From Methanobacteriota archaeon (GTDB taxonomy: Archaea; Hydrothermarchaeota; Hydrothermarchaeia; Hydrothermarchaeales; BMS3B), in assembly GCA_013152995.1 (NCBI GenBank), contig JAADFH010000073.1, forward strand, positions 1 through 9,475: a stretch of 9,475 nt of DNA, given 5' to 3'. The position numbers were made by a program, and so were the translations under genes. The notes beneath the pieces were generated by a model. The model searched no databases and was not told the origin of the DNA. It worked only from the letters and a program-made list of their open reading frames with translations. Shown here piece after piece: positions 1-6,321 of the stretch. How positions within the stretch are numbered: the stretch's first letter is position 1; each line of letters begins with the position of its first letter.

Positions 1-181
1 AGACCCTCACAAAGGACCACTTCTCCGCGGTGAAGTTCAGGTACACGGAGTAGTTAAGCGTGCTGTTTTCGCCACCAGATACCTCAATTCCGTTGAAAAG
101 GAGGTACTGGTCGCCATGCACCTGCGCTAACATCAGCAGACAGAACAGTACAGTGAAGCTCCTCCCTCTCCTCAGACGCAT
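1..181 (-). CDS. Secreted or surface protein, N-terminal fragment (cut by window edge)
   Basis: The gene reads leftward from an ATG at 181-179 and stays open for 60 codons to the window edge. The product starts with a basic stretch (MRLRRGR) followed by a hydrophobic core (FTVLFCLLMLAQVHG), a classic signal peptide with likely cleavage near residue 23. After it come three N-glycosylation sequons within 13 residues (NST at 39, NYS at 43, NFT at 49), as expected for an extracellular archaeal protein. A GGAGGT ribosome-binding site at 195-190 sits 8 bases before the ATG, and a TATA box lies at 226-219. The mature part seen (DQYLLFNGIEVSGGE and on) matches no family I recognise. The start is well supported by the Shine-Dalgarno site and the signal peptide; the function is unknown. 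Confidence 0.7.
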   Translation of the reverse strand, partial: MRLRRGRSFTVLFCLLMLAQVHGDQYLLFNGIEVSGGENSTLNYSVYLNFTAEKWSFVRV

Positions 182-189
182 TCTTAACT

Positions 190-195
190 ACCTCC
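190..195 (-). promoter_or_regulatory. Ribosome-binding site of the secreted protein gene
   Basis: On the minus strand this reads GGAGGT, a strong archaeal Shine-Dalgarno sequence, 8 bases before the ATG at 181. It decides the start of the secreted protein. An upstream in-frame-looking ATG belongs to another frame and has no such site. Confidence 0.65.
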
Positions 196-218
196 ATGGT
201 GTCACTATTACATGCCGG

Positions 219-226
219 TATATAAA
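219..226 (-). promoter_or_regulatory. TATA box of the secreted protein gene
   Basis: On the minus strand this reads TTTATATA, a near-consensus archaeal TATA box. Transcription starting about 25 bases downstream would begin near 196-194 and give a very short leader that just includes the ribosome-binding site. The element was recognised by eye only. Confidence 0.5.
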
Positions 227-256
227 CTCTGCGTTTGCCTGCTTTAAGATTAACCA

Positions 257-275
257 TGCAGTGAAACGCACTGCA
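257..275. terminator. Hairpin between methyltransferase remnant and secreted-protein promoter
   Basis: TGCAGTG at 257-263 and CACTGCA at 269-275 form a perfect 7-bp stem with the 5-base loop AAACG. On the plus strand it is followed by GTTTT, resembling an intrinsic terminator. On the minus strand it falls 15 bases after the methyltransferase remnant's stop and about 30 bases before the TATA box of the next gene. It could end leftward transcription or be a protein-binding palindrome; the sequence does not decide. Confidence 0.35.
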
Positions 276-289
276 GTTTTCGCGCAAAA

Positions 290-722
290 TCATAACTCCA
301 GAATCGGAACAAAGTTGGCGGTATAGTTCATCTTACAGCCGTAGCTCTCAAGGAACTTAAAACCATGCCTTTCAGCCAGAGAGCGGACTGCCTGGAGGTG
401 CATAAATCTGGGTCTCCCGGCTGCTGGGTAATGGAGAGGATGCCCGATGGGCGGAGGCTCCCGCGGATATCCGGAGACATGCCCTGGGTTAGGAAGCTCG
501 CCCAGGACTGCAGCGAGAAAGACAACATCAACCCAGGGGGAGTGGACGGAACCCAACGTTGCGCAGCCTTGCTGCTTCAATCCTGTGCCGGACCTTCTCA
601 GGCATTTCCCGCTGCAGCTCAGACAGCTCCAAGCTACCCCAGGGGATGCGCCTGGCGACCTCAGCACTAAAGTAACCGGCGGTTCCTGGGCCTATTTCAA
701 GCACCCTATAATAATCTCCCTG
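290..722 (-). pseudogene. Decayed class I SAM-dependent methyltransferase
   Basis: Read leftward, the pieces form a Methyltransf_11/UbiE-like enzyme spread over changing frames. The SAM-binding motif I is VLEIGPGTAGYFSAEVARR (around 700-645), followed by SELQREMPEKVRHRIEAA. After a frame change near 530 comes VDVVFLAAVLGELPNPG (motif II region). Another change near 470 gives DIRGSLRPSGILSIT. A last change near 403-406 leads to MHLQAVRSLAERHGFKF and a tail that stops at 292-290. The N-terminal part before motif I is missing, and about ten residues are lost between NVGF and VDVVF. Most breaks sit in runs of C, G or T, so some could be sequencing errors. The number of breaks and the deletions point to a dead gene. 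Its former substrate cannot be told. Confidence 0.75.
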
Positions 723-724
723 TG

Positions 725-1010
725 CTCTTGCTCTGCAATCCAGAGCCAGTAATAGCTCCCACCAACCTTTATTGCAGTCTCGTAAATCGCTGAGCTTAGC
801 GTCGCCAGTCTCAACGTATCCCTTAAGCTTAGAGCCGAAACGCTGCACCCCACTGCTTAGCCGCCTCATAGCTCCGCTTGAACCCGAGATTCTCCAGAAA
901 CGCCTCCACACGACGGTACGAGAATGCAAGACCCGAAAGAGGTAAATATACACCGAGTACAACACCATAAATGGAGGCGTCCTCCTCCTTTGAAACGTTA
1001 TCTCTGACAT
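725..1010 (-). mobile_element. Truncated, frameshifted transposase remnant (N-terminal part)
   Basis: Read leftward from an ATG at 1010, three frame segments join into the front of a DDE-type transposase. MSEITFQRRRTPPFMVLYS comes first, then SGLAFSYRRVEAFLENLG with FKRSYEAAKQW, a helix-turn-helix like those of archaeal IS6/ISH14-type elements. Then come VQRFGSKLKGYV and a stretch resembling the region of the first catalytic Asp (DAKLSDL, then WWELLLALDCRARA). The frame changes fall near 935-945 (a T run) and 848-852 (a G run). The remaining catalytic residues are absent: the text passes directly into the methyltransferase remnant near 725. The exact IS family is uncertain; a transposase fragment is likely from the helix-turn-helix pattern alone. 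Confidence 0.55.
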
Positions 1011-1037
1011 TTTTACCACCACTAACAGGACGCCTCC
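973..1037. repeat. 11-bp inverted repeat near the transposase 5' end
   Basis: GGAGGCGTCCT at 973-983 and AGGACGCCTCC at 1027-1037 are perfect inverted copies separated by 43 bases. A shorter copy, ACGCCTCC, recurs at 900-907 in the same orientation as the right arm. The right arm lies between the TATA box and the start of the transposase remnant, where an insertion-sequence end or an operator could lie. The left arm is inside the coding part, so these are not simply the two ends of one element. Confidence 0.4.
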
Positions 1038-1041
1038 AAAC

Positions 1042-1050
1042 CCATATATA
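1042..1050 (-). promoter_or_regulatory. TATA box facing the transposase remnant
   Basis: On the minus strand this reads TATATATGG, with CTTAAGG just before it. A start about 25 bases downstream would fall near 1020, about 10 bases before the remnant's ATG at 1010. It appears to be the leftover promoter of the decayed minus-strand genes. Confidence 0.4.
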
Positions 1051-1087
1051 CCTTAAGTTGACAGCACCCACCAAGCACCTGAAACAC

Positions 1088-1094
1088 TTATATA
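1088..1094 (+). promoter_or_regulatory. Likely promoter (TATA box) of the cobamide operon
   Basis: TTATATA, preceded by the purine-rich GAAACAC that could act as a BRE, is the best plus-strand TATA element before the first gene of the cluster. A start about 25 bases downstream would give a leader of about 10 bases that covers the GGAGGTG site at 1117-1123. A second AT-rich stretch (TTTATAT, 1110-1116) is too close to the start codon to serve. No other clear promoter is seen before 7357, so this one probably drives most of the cluster. Confidence 0.5.
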
Positions 1095-1128
1095 CTTCTA
1101 TTTTACATATTTATATGGAGGTGTTGTC

Positions 1129-1680
1129 GTGATAGCCGAAGTGGGGGCGTTCATGCTGATTGGTGGTGGTATTAAGTATATAGACGATGCTTTTGATGAG
1201 GGCATTCACAGCAGAAGACTGGCAGCCATGCTTGCCCCCGTTATACTTGCGGTGTGGCTGTGGATATCTGCAGGAGACCCGCATGCCGCCACGCTGCTCG
1301 CTGCTGTGCTGCTTGGCGTGCTTCTCACGGGAAAGATTGATAACAGCGTGTTCCTGCTCTCCTCTGTGGCGGTTCTGGCGGGGATGCTTGCGCTCGCAAG
1401 GGATGTCATGCCACTCCCCCTGGCGATTCTGACACTCATGGCTGTGCTGGACGAGAAGGGCAACGACCTGGCGGATGCTGGCAGGCTCCCCATGCTCCTC
1501 ACGCCTGTGTTCACCTACAGGATGATGATGAAGCTGGGTGTGCTGGCGCTCGGGATGCTGGAGCTGCTGCCGCTCGTGTACTTCTTGGTGTTCCTGGGGT
1601 TTGACATAGCCTACGAGGCTGTGGGGAGAGCGGGGATGCGTCTCAGCACCCAGCGCAGGCTCGGTGTGAGCGTCGGGTGA
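1129..1680 (+). CDS. Small integral membrane protein with conserved-looking acidic motifs, function unknown
   Basis: The GTG start at 1129 is set by GGAGGTG at 1117-1123. The 183-residue product has about five hydrophobic segments (roughly 32-48, 54-67, 74-90, 96-107 and 133-157). Charged motifs sit at the membrane edges: GGGIKYIDDAFDE (12-24), TGKIDN (67-72), LDEKGNDLAD (107-116) and GFDIAYE (157-163). Such Asp-rich motifs between helices recall membrane enzymes that bind Mg-diphosphate substrates, but I cannot assign it to that group. It resembles uncharacterised archaeal membrane proteins as far as I can recall. It is promoter-proximal, and its stop overlaps the ribosome-binding site of the next gene, a sensor kinase, with only 6 bases between the reading frames. 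A link to sensing or to cobamide is guilt by association only. Confidence 0.7.
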   Translation: MIAEVGAFMLIGGGIKYIDDAFDEGIHSRRLAAMLAPVILAVWLWISAGDPHAATLLAAVLLGVLLTGKIDNSVFLLSSVAVLAGMLALARDVMPLPLAILTLMAVLDEKGNDLADAGRLPMLLTPVFTYRMMMKLGVLALGMLELLPLVYFLVFLGFDIAYEAVGRAGMRLSTQRRLGVSVG

Positions 1681-1686
1681 GGTGGA

Positions 1687-2703
1687 ATGGACTGGAGGAT
1701 CGGAGAGAGAACTCCCGAGGACGAGGGCATTTACTTAGTGGCGGTGGTGGATGAGAAGGGCAGACTGAAGCTGGTGCAGGAGCATGCCACGCGCATGCTG
1801 GGGGAGCACGCTGCGGAGCTGCTGAGAATTGCAGGTATTTCAGAGGGTGACGCCCTGCTGGAGGAGCTGCTTGAGCCGGGTAAGGGTGAAAGGGTGGCAG
1901 AGCTGCAGGGTGCTTCCATGTGCTTTTTTGCCCTGCCTGCGGTTGCGGAGCGTGAGAGGGGATGGATTCTCCTGCTTAAGAGGAGAGAGAGCACCCAGGA
2001 GGACCTGGAGGAAATCAGGAGAAGCATACTTGAGAATGTTACCCACGAGCTTCTCACCCCTGTGACGATTGCCAAGGCTTCGCTGGAGCTGCTGGAGATG
2101 GGTGAGGAGTCCGCGCTGCAGCCGGCGATGAACGCCGTCAGGAGGCTTGAGGCTCTTGCGGAGGTGCTCCAGAGCCTGAGTTCCAGGGAGAAGCCAGCTA
2201 ACACCTGCGCGGATGTGCGCAGGGCGATTGATGCGGCGCTGGAGAGGGTCAGCGAGGTGTGCAGGAGCAGGGATATGAAGGTGGAGGTGGAGCTTGAGCA
2301 GGGGCTCCCGCTTGCCTCCGCCTGCGTGGAGTCGCTGGTGCAGGTGCTGGTGGCGCTGCTCTCAAATGCCATCAAGTTCTCGGAGAGGGGGAGCAGAATA
2401 AGGGTGAGCGCCAGGCTGATTGAGGAGCTGCGCTCCTTGGAGCCGGGGAGCATAGAGGTGTGCGTGGAGGATGAGGGCATAGGGATTCCGGAGGAGGAGC
2501 AGGAGAGAATCTTCGGGCTGTTCTACCAGATTGACCGCGGGGCTGACAGGAGGTACGGGGGCATGGGTGCCGGTCTGAGCTTAGTGAAGAAGCTTGCCGA
2601 GGAGTGGGGCGGCGAGGTCAGCGTGGAGAGCGTGCCGGGGAAAGGTTCAAAATTCTGCGTGCGCATACCTGCTGAACATGGCGTTGAGGTCAGGGCGATA
2701 TGA
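1687..2703 (+). CDS. Sensor histidine kinase with PAS-like N-terminus
   Basis: The 338-residue protein has no membrane segment, so it should act in the cytoplasm. Residues 13-98 look like a short PAS domain (VAVVDEKGRLKLVQE, then WILLLKRRE). The dimerisation and phosphotransfer region has the H-box THELLTPVT with His120. The ATPase part shows the N-box LLSNAIKFSE (Asn227), the G1 box EDEGIGIPEE (261-270), an F-box near FGLFYQ (276-281) and the G2 box GGMGAGLSLV (291-300). All key residues are present, so it should be active. The ribosome-binding site GAGGTGG overlaps the stop of the preceding membrane-protein gene. At its 3' end the gene overlaps cobD by 26 bases. No separate response regulator with a DNA-binding domain is nearby; the receiver-kinase encoded at 7433 is the only visible partner candidate. 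Confidence 0.92.
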   Translation: MDWRIGERTPEDEGIYLVAVVDEKGRLKLVQEHATRMLGEHAAELLRIAGISEGDALLEELLEPGKGERVAELQGASMCFFALPAVAERERGWILLLKRRESTQEDLEEIRRSILENVTHELLTPVTIAKASLELLEMGEESALQPAMNAVRRLEALAEVLQSLSSREKPANTCADVRRAIDAALERVSEVCRSRDMKVEVELEQGLPLASACVESLVQVLVALLSNAIKFSERGSRIRVSARLIEELRSLEPGSIEVCVEDEGIGIPEEEQERIFGLFYQIDRGADRRYGGMGAGLSLVKKLAEEWGGEVSVESVPGKGSKFCVRIPAEHGVEVRAI

Positions 2704-3708
2704 GCACGTGAAGCCAGCGCACGGTGGCGATGCCTGGAGGTTTCCCGGCGTACTTGATTTCAGCTCAAACATCAACCCCCTGGGACCGAGCAGGGCGGTG
2801 AGGGAGGCGGTGAGGAGGGCGAGCTGGGAGCTAGCGTGCTACCCACCGCCCGAGGCGGAGCCCCTCTGCAGGGAGATTGCGAAGCACTTGGGGATAGCAC
2901 AGGAGATGGTGGTGGCAGCCAACGGCTCCTCGGAGCTTATAAAGGTGCTGTGCGAGGCTTTTGCCAGAGGCAGGGTGGGAATCAGGGAGCCCACCTACTC
3001 GGAGTACACTTTTCGCAGCTCTATGGCGGAGAGGTGGTGGGGCTTGAGGGGATGAAGGGGCTCAGCCTGGCTTTCCTGTGCAGACCCAACAACCCCACAG
3101 GCGAGGCGGTGCCGCTGGAGCAGGTTGAGGAGCTCGCAAGGGAGGCGGAGCGAAGCGGAGGGCTGCTGGTGGTGGATGAGGCGTACGTGGAGTTCTCGCG
3201 CTGCGAGAGCGCGGTCTGCCTGCTGGAGGACTACCCCTCCCTTGCGGTGCTGCGCTCCATGACCAAGTTCTACTCGCTGCCCGGGCTGAGGCTGGGGTTT
3301 CTGGCTGCCCCTGAGGAGGTGGCTCATAGAGTAAGGCGCCTGCTGCCGCCCTGGAGGGTTAACGTGCTGGCGCTTCACGCGGGTGTTGCAGCCCTCAGGG
3401 ACAGGGAGTTTGCAAGGAGAAGCAGGCGGTACATAGCTGAGGAGAGGGAGCGGCTGGCGGAGGAGCTGCTGGCCGCGGGTGCCGAACCCCTGAGGAGTGA
3501 GGCAAACTTTCTGCTGGTTCGCCTGCCTCCCGGGATGCGCTCCGCGGGGGTGAGGGAGGAGCTGCTGAGGATGGGGATTCTGGTAAGGGACTGCTCGGAT
3601 TTCAGGGGGCTGGGCGAGGGGTTCATAAGGGTGAGCGTTCGCCTCAGGGAGGAGAACATGATGCTGGTGCAGGCGCTGGAGGAGGTGCTGGATGTTGAGA
3701 GAGCGTGA
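2678..3708 (+). CDS. cobD: L-threonine-O-3-phosphate decarboxylase CobD, with a single frameshift
   Basis: This PLP enzyme makes (R)-1-aminopropan-2-ol phosphate, the linker of the cobamide nucleotide loop. The start at ATG 2678 gives the family's opening HGGDAWRFPGVLDFSSNINP (15-34). One frame runs to EPTYSEYTF and then hits a stop at 3055. The protein continues one frame over from SQLYGGEVVGLEG to the stop at 3706-3708. Adding one T to the T run at 3010-3013 restores 343 residues, a normal length. Key parts of the repaired protein are NNPTG (138-142), VVDEAYVEF (165-173, Asp167 and Tyr170) and the PLP lysine in SMTKFYSLPG (Lys197). It overlaps the upstream kinase gene by 26 bases and the downstream gene by 17. 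A homopolymer indel in otherwise intact coding sequence suggests a sequencing error or a very recent mutation. The relative from Methanosarcina mazei also phosphorylates threonine; whether this one does is unknown. Confidence 0.85.
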
Positions 3709-5425
3709 GGGGAAGAGGTGCAGGTACTATCCCTGCCACTTTGAGGGGCAGGACTGCAGGTTCTGCTTCTGTCCTTTCTACCCCTGCGGGGATACCAGCA
3801 CGGGGGGCAGGTGGATAATAAGCTCAAAGGGCAAGAGGGTGTGGAGCTGCAAGAACTGCCACTGGATACACCGCCCCGAGGTGGCGGAGAGGCTGGAGAG
3901 GGAGCTGGAGAAGGGGGAGCGCTCGGAGGAGGAGATGCAGGAGCTCAGGAGGAGGCTGATGAAGAGCGCCAGCGGGGTGGTGATGGTGCTGGGCACCTCC
4001 TCCTTCGCAGGCAAGAGCTTCATTGCAATGGCGCTGTGCAGGATATTCTCGGACATGGGCTACAGGGTGGCACCCTTCAAGGCGCAGAATACCTCCCTCA
4101 ACTCCTACGTCACCCTGGATGGCAGGGAGATTGCAAGGGCACAGGCGCTCCAGGCGTTTGCGGCAAGGGTTGAGCCGGAGGTGGACATGAACCCTGTGCT
4201 GCTGAAGCCCTGCGGTGAGCGCAGGTCGCAGCTCGTGCTGTTCGGCAAAGTTGCCGGTGTCGTGGACGCGGCGGAGTACTACGAGAGCTTCACCATGGGC
4301 GAGGGGCTCAGGGCGGTGAGGGAGGCGATTGAGAGGCTGAAGCAGAGGTACGAGGTGGTGGTGATGGAGGGCGCAGGTAGCCCGGCGGAGATTAACCTGA
4401 TGCACGCGGACATCGCAAACCTGCGCGCCGCCGAGCTGGCGGATGCTCCGGCGGTGCTGGTGGCAGACATAGAGCGGGGGGGTGCCTTCGCCAGCATATA
4501 CGGCACGCTGCTTCTCCTCCCAGAGAGCTGGCGCAGGAGGGTTAAGGGGATTATAATAAACAAGTTCAGGGGGGATGCGGAGCTGCTGAGGGATGCGATT
4601 TCACGCATTGAGGAGCTCACCTCTGTTCCGGTGCTGGGGGTGGTGCCCTATGTTGATGCGGAGCTGCCGGAGGAGGACTCCATGGGGCTCAGGGGGAGCA
4701 GGGGGAGAGCAAAGGTGTGCGTGATACGCCTGCCCAGGATTTCAAACTTTACAGATTTTGATGCGCTGCGGCAGGAGGGGGTGGAGGTGAGCTTTGTGAG
4801 CTCGCCTGAGGAGCTTGAGGGGTGCAGGGCGGTGATTATCCCGGGCACGAAGAACACGCTGGCTGACCTGCAGTGGATGAGGGAGAGGGGGTTTGATGTG
4901 GCGCTGCGCAGGCTTCATGGCAGGGTGTGCATCTTCGGCATCTGCGGCGGGTTCCAGATGCTGGGGGAGAGGGTGGTGGACGCTGTGGGGGCTGAGGATG
5001 GCAGCCCGGGAGAGGCTGAGGGGCTGGGGATGCTCAGGATGGAGACGCAGTTTGAGGGGGAGAAGGTGCTGCGCAGGGTGGAGCTTGATGCCAGAGAGGC
5101 GCTCACGGGCAGGCGGGTGAGGGTGCAGGGGTATGAGGTGCACATGGGGCGCTCTGTGCACGAGCATGAGCCCCTGCTGGTGGCTGAGGACTGGCAGGAG
5201 GGTGCGTGCGACGCCAGCAGGAGGGTGGCTGGCACCTACCTGCACGGCATATTTGATGCTCCGGGCTTCAGGGAGGCTTTCATGGAGTTTGCGCTGGGCG
5301 TCAGAGCGGAGGGTGGGGATTTCAATGAGAGGCTTGAGAGGGCGGTGAGCAGGGTGGCTGAGGTGGTGAGGCAGAGCATTGATATGCGCAGGATGTGCTC
5401 AATTGTCTTCGGAGGTGGGGGATGA
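3692..5425 (+). CDS. cbiP: Cobyric acid synthase CbiP/CobQ with N-terminal cysteine-rich domain
   Basis: This glutamine- and ATP-dependent amidase adds four amide groups to the adenosylated corrin ring. The 577-residue protein has three parts. Residues 1-75 form a cysteine-rich small domain with eight Cys (10, 15, 22, 25, 27, 32, 53, 56; for example CRFCFCPFYPCGD), a probable metal site of the zf-like type. Residues 92-325 are the ATP-dependent synthetase domain: GTSSFAGKS P-loop (101-109), PFKAQNTSLNS (128-138), VMEGAGSPAEINL (224-236) and DIERGGAFAS (259-268). The rest is the glutamine amidotransferase domain, with nucleophile Cys418 in FGICGGFQMLG, His484 in YEVHMGRS and His518 in YLHGIFD. 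The CbiP body alone is about 486 residues, the usual size, so the front is an added domain. The ATG at 3692 lies inside the end of cobD. The stop overlaps the cbiB start as ATGA. Confidence 0.95.
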   Translation: MLREREGKRCRYYPCHFEGQDCRFCFCPFYPCGDTSTGGRWIISSKGKRVWSCKNCHWIHRPEVAERLERELEKGERSEEEMQELRRRLMKSASGVVMVLGTSSFAGKSFIAMALCRIFSDMGYRVAPFKAQNTSLNSYVTLDGREIARAQALQAFAARVEPEVDMNPVLLKPCGERRSQLVLFGKVAGVVDAAEYYESFTMGEGLRAVREAIERLKQRYEVVVMEGAGSPAEINLMHADIANLRAAELADAPAVLVADIERGGAFASIYGTLLLLPESWRRRVKGIIINKFRGDAELLRDAISRIEELTSVPVLGVVPYVDAELPEEDSMGLRGSRGRAKVCVIRLPRISNFTDFDALRQEGVEVSFVSSPEELEGCRAVIIPGTKNTLADLQWMRERGFDVALRRLHGRVCIFGICGGFQMLGERVVDAVGAEDGSPGEAEGLGMLRMETQFEGEKVLRRVELDAREALTGRRVRVQGYEVHMGRSVHEHEPLLVAEDWQEGACDASRRVAGTYLHGIFDAPGFREAFMEFALGVRAEGGDFNERLERAVSRVAEVVRQSIDMRRMCSIVFGGGG

Positions 5426-6321
5426 GCGCGCTGGTGCTGGCGGCGGCGCTGGTGCTGGACAGGCTTGCGGGCGAGCCTCCGAACCGCCTGCACCCCACCG
5501 CATGGATGGGCTCGGTGGCGGAGCGTCTCAGCAACAGGCTTCCGCACAGCTTCTGCGGGGGGGTGCTCCTGCTGGGTGCGGTTACTACGCTGTTCAGCTC
5601 TGGTGCATACCTGCTGCTTCTGGCTTCACCTCCCCTGCTTAAGGCTGCGCTCTCCGCGGTGGTGCTGAAGCTCTCGCTCAGCTGGCGCAGCCTAACCGAC
5701 ACAGCCCTGGGGATTGCGGGCATGCTGGAGGAGGGCAGGATTGAGGCTGCCAGAGAGGCGCTTCCCGCTCTGGTGGGCAGGGATACCTCGGGGCTCAGCC
5801 CGGAGCTTGCGTGCTCGGCGTGCATTGAAAGCGTCAGCGTGGATAGCGTGGCTTCACCGGTGTTCTACTTTGCGCTGCTCTCCGCAGCCGGCGGGCTGGA
5901 GCTTGGCGTTGCTGGTGCGGTGGCGTACAGGTGCGTGAATACCCTTGATGCCATGATTGGATACAGGAGGTACGGCAGATTCGGCAGCGTCCCCGCGGTG
6001 GCGGATGATGTGCTCAACTTCCTGCCGGCAAGGCTCATGGTGCCCTGCATGCTGCTGGGGGCTGCGCTGCTCGGGCTCAGGGCGAGGGAGGGGCTGAGGT
6101 GGCTGAGGTTCAGGAGGAGGCTGAGGAGCCCGAACGCCGGGCTGGGGATATGCTTTGCTGCGGGTGCCCTGGGGGTGTGGCTCCAGAAGCGCGGGGAGTA
6201 CAGCATCCCAGGTGCGAGGGCACCAGGCGCAGGGGACGTGCGCAGGGCTGTGGAGCTGGTGAACCTCAGCCTGCTTGCATTCGTGGCGGGTGCTCTTGTG
6301 TGGCTGGTGGTGCTATGTTAG
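5422..6321 (+). CDS. cbiB: Adenosylcobinamide-phosphate synthase CbiB
   Basis: This integral membrane enzyme joins aminopropanol phosphate to adenosylcobyric acid. The start at ATG 5422 is preferred over an in-frame ATG at 5395: it has GGAGGTG at 5411-5417, overlaps the cbiP stop as ATGA, and gives the usual opening LDRLAGEPPNRLHPTAWMGS (12-31). Other family marks in the 299 residues are YRCVNTLDAMIGYR (169-182), ADDVLNFLPARL (194-205), RSPNAG (235-240) and a hydrophobic C-terminus. One oddity is the motif around residues 136-146, ESVSVDSVASP. Relatives have a longer form (ES-x-x-E-x-x-x-D-x-x-x-S/A-P), so about three residues, including a conserved Glu, seem to be missing in frame. It overlaps the next gene by 7 bases. 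Confidence 0.92.
   Translation: MSALVLAAALVLDRLAGEPPNRLHPTAWMGSVAERLSNRLPHSFCGGVLLLGAVTTLFSSGAYLLLLASPPLLKAALSAVVLKLSLSWRSLTDTALGIAGMLEEGRIEAAREALPALVGRDTSGLSPELACSACIESVSVDSVASPVFYFALLSAAGGLELGVAGAVAYRCVNTLDAMIGYRRYGRFGSVPAVADDVLNFLPARLMVPCMLLGAALLGLRAREGLRWLRFRRRLRSPNAGLGICFAAGALGVWLQKRGEYSIPGARAPGAGDVRRAVELVNLSLLAFVAGALVWLVVLC

Noticed and set aside
365..752. Plus-strand open frames across the methyltransferase remnant
   Set aside because: They have no ribosome-binding site and no recognisable motif, while the minus strand clearly encodes methyltransferase pieces.
1038..1128. Cobalamin riboswitch upstream of the operon
   Set aside because: The gap of about 90 bases is too short for that riboswitch, predicted transcription starts only about 10 bases before the GTG, and no B12-box-like sequence is seen.
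1731..2480. Long open frame on the minus strand opposite the first kinase gene
   Set aside because: It is Ser-rich and low in complexity, as expected from reading a GC-rich gene backwards. The plus strand carries a complete histidine kinase with all its motifs.
2990..3060. Programmed ribosomal frameshift in cobD
   Set aside because: Only a four-T run is present, with no clear slippery heptamer or downstream structure that I can see, and CobD is not known to use recoding. A simple indel is more likely.
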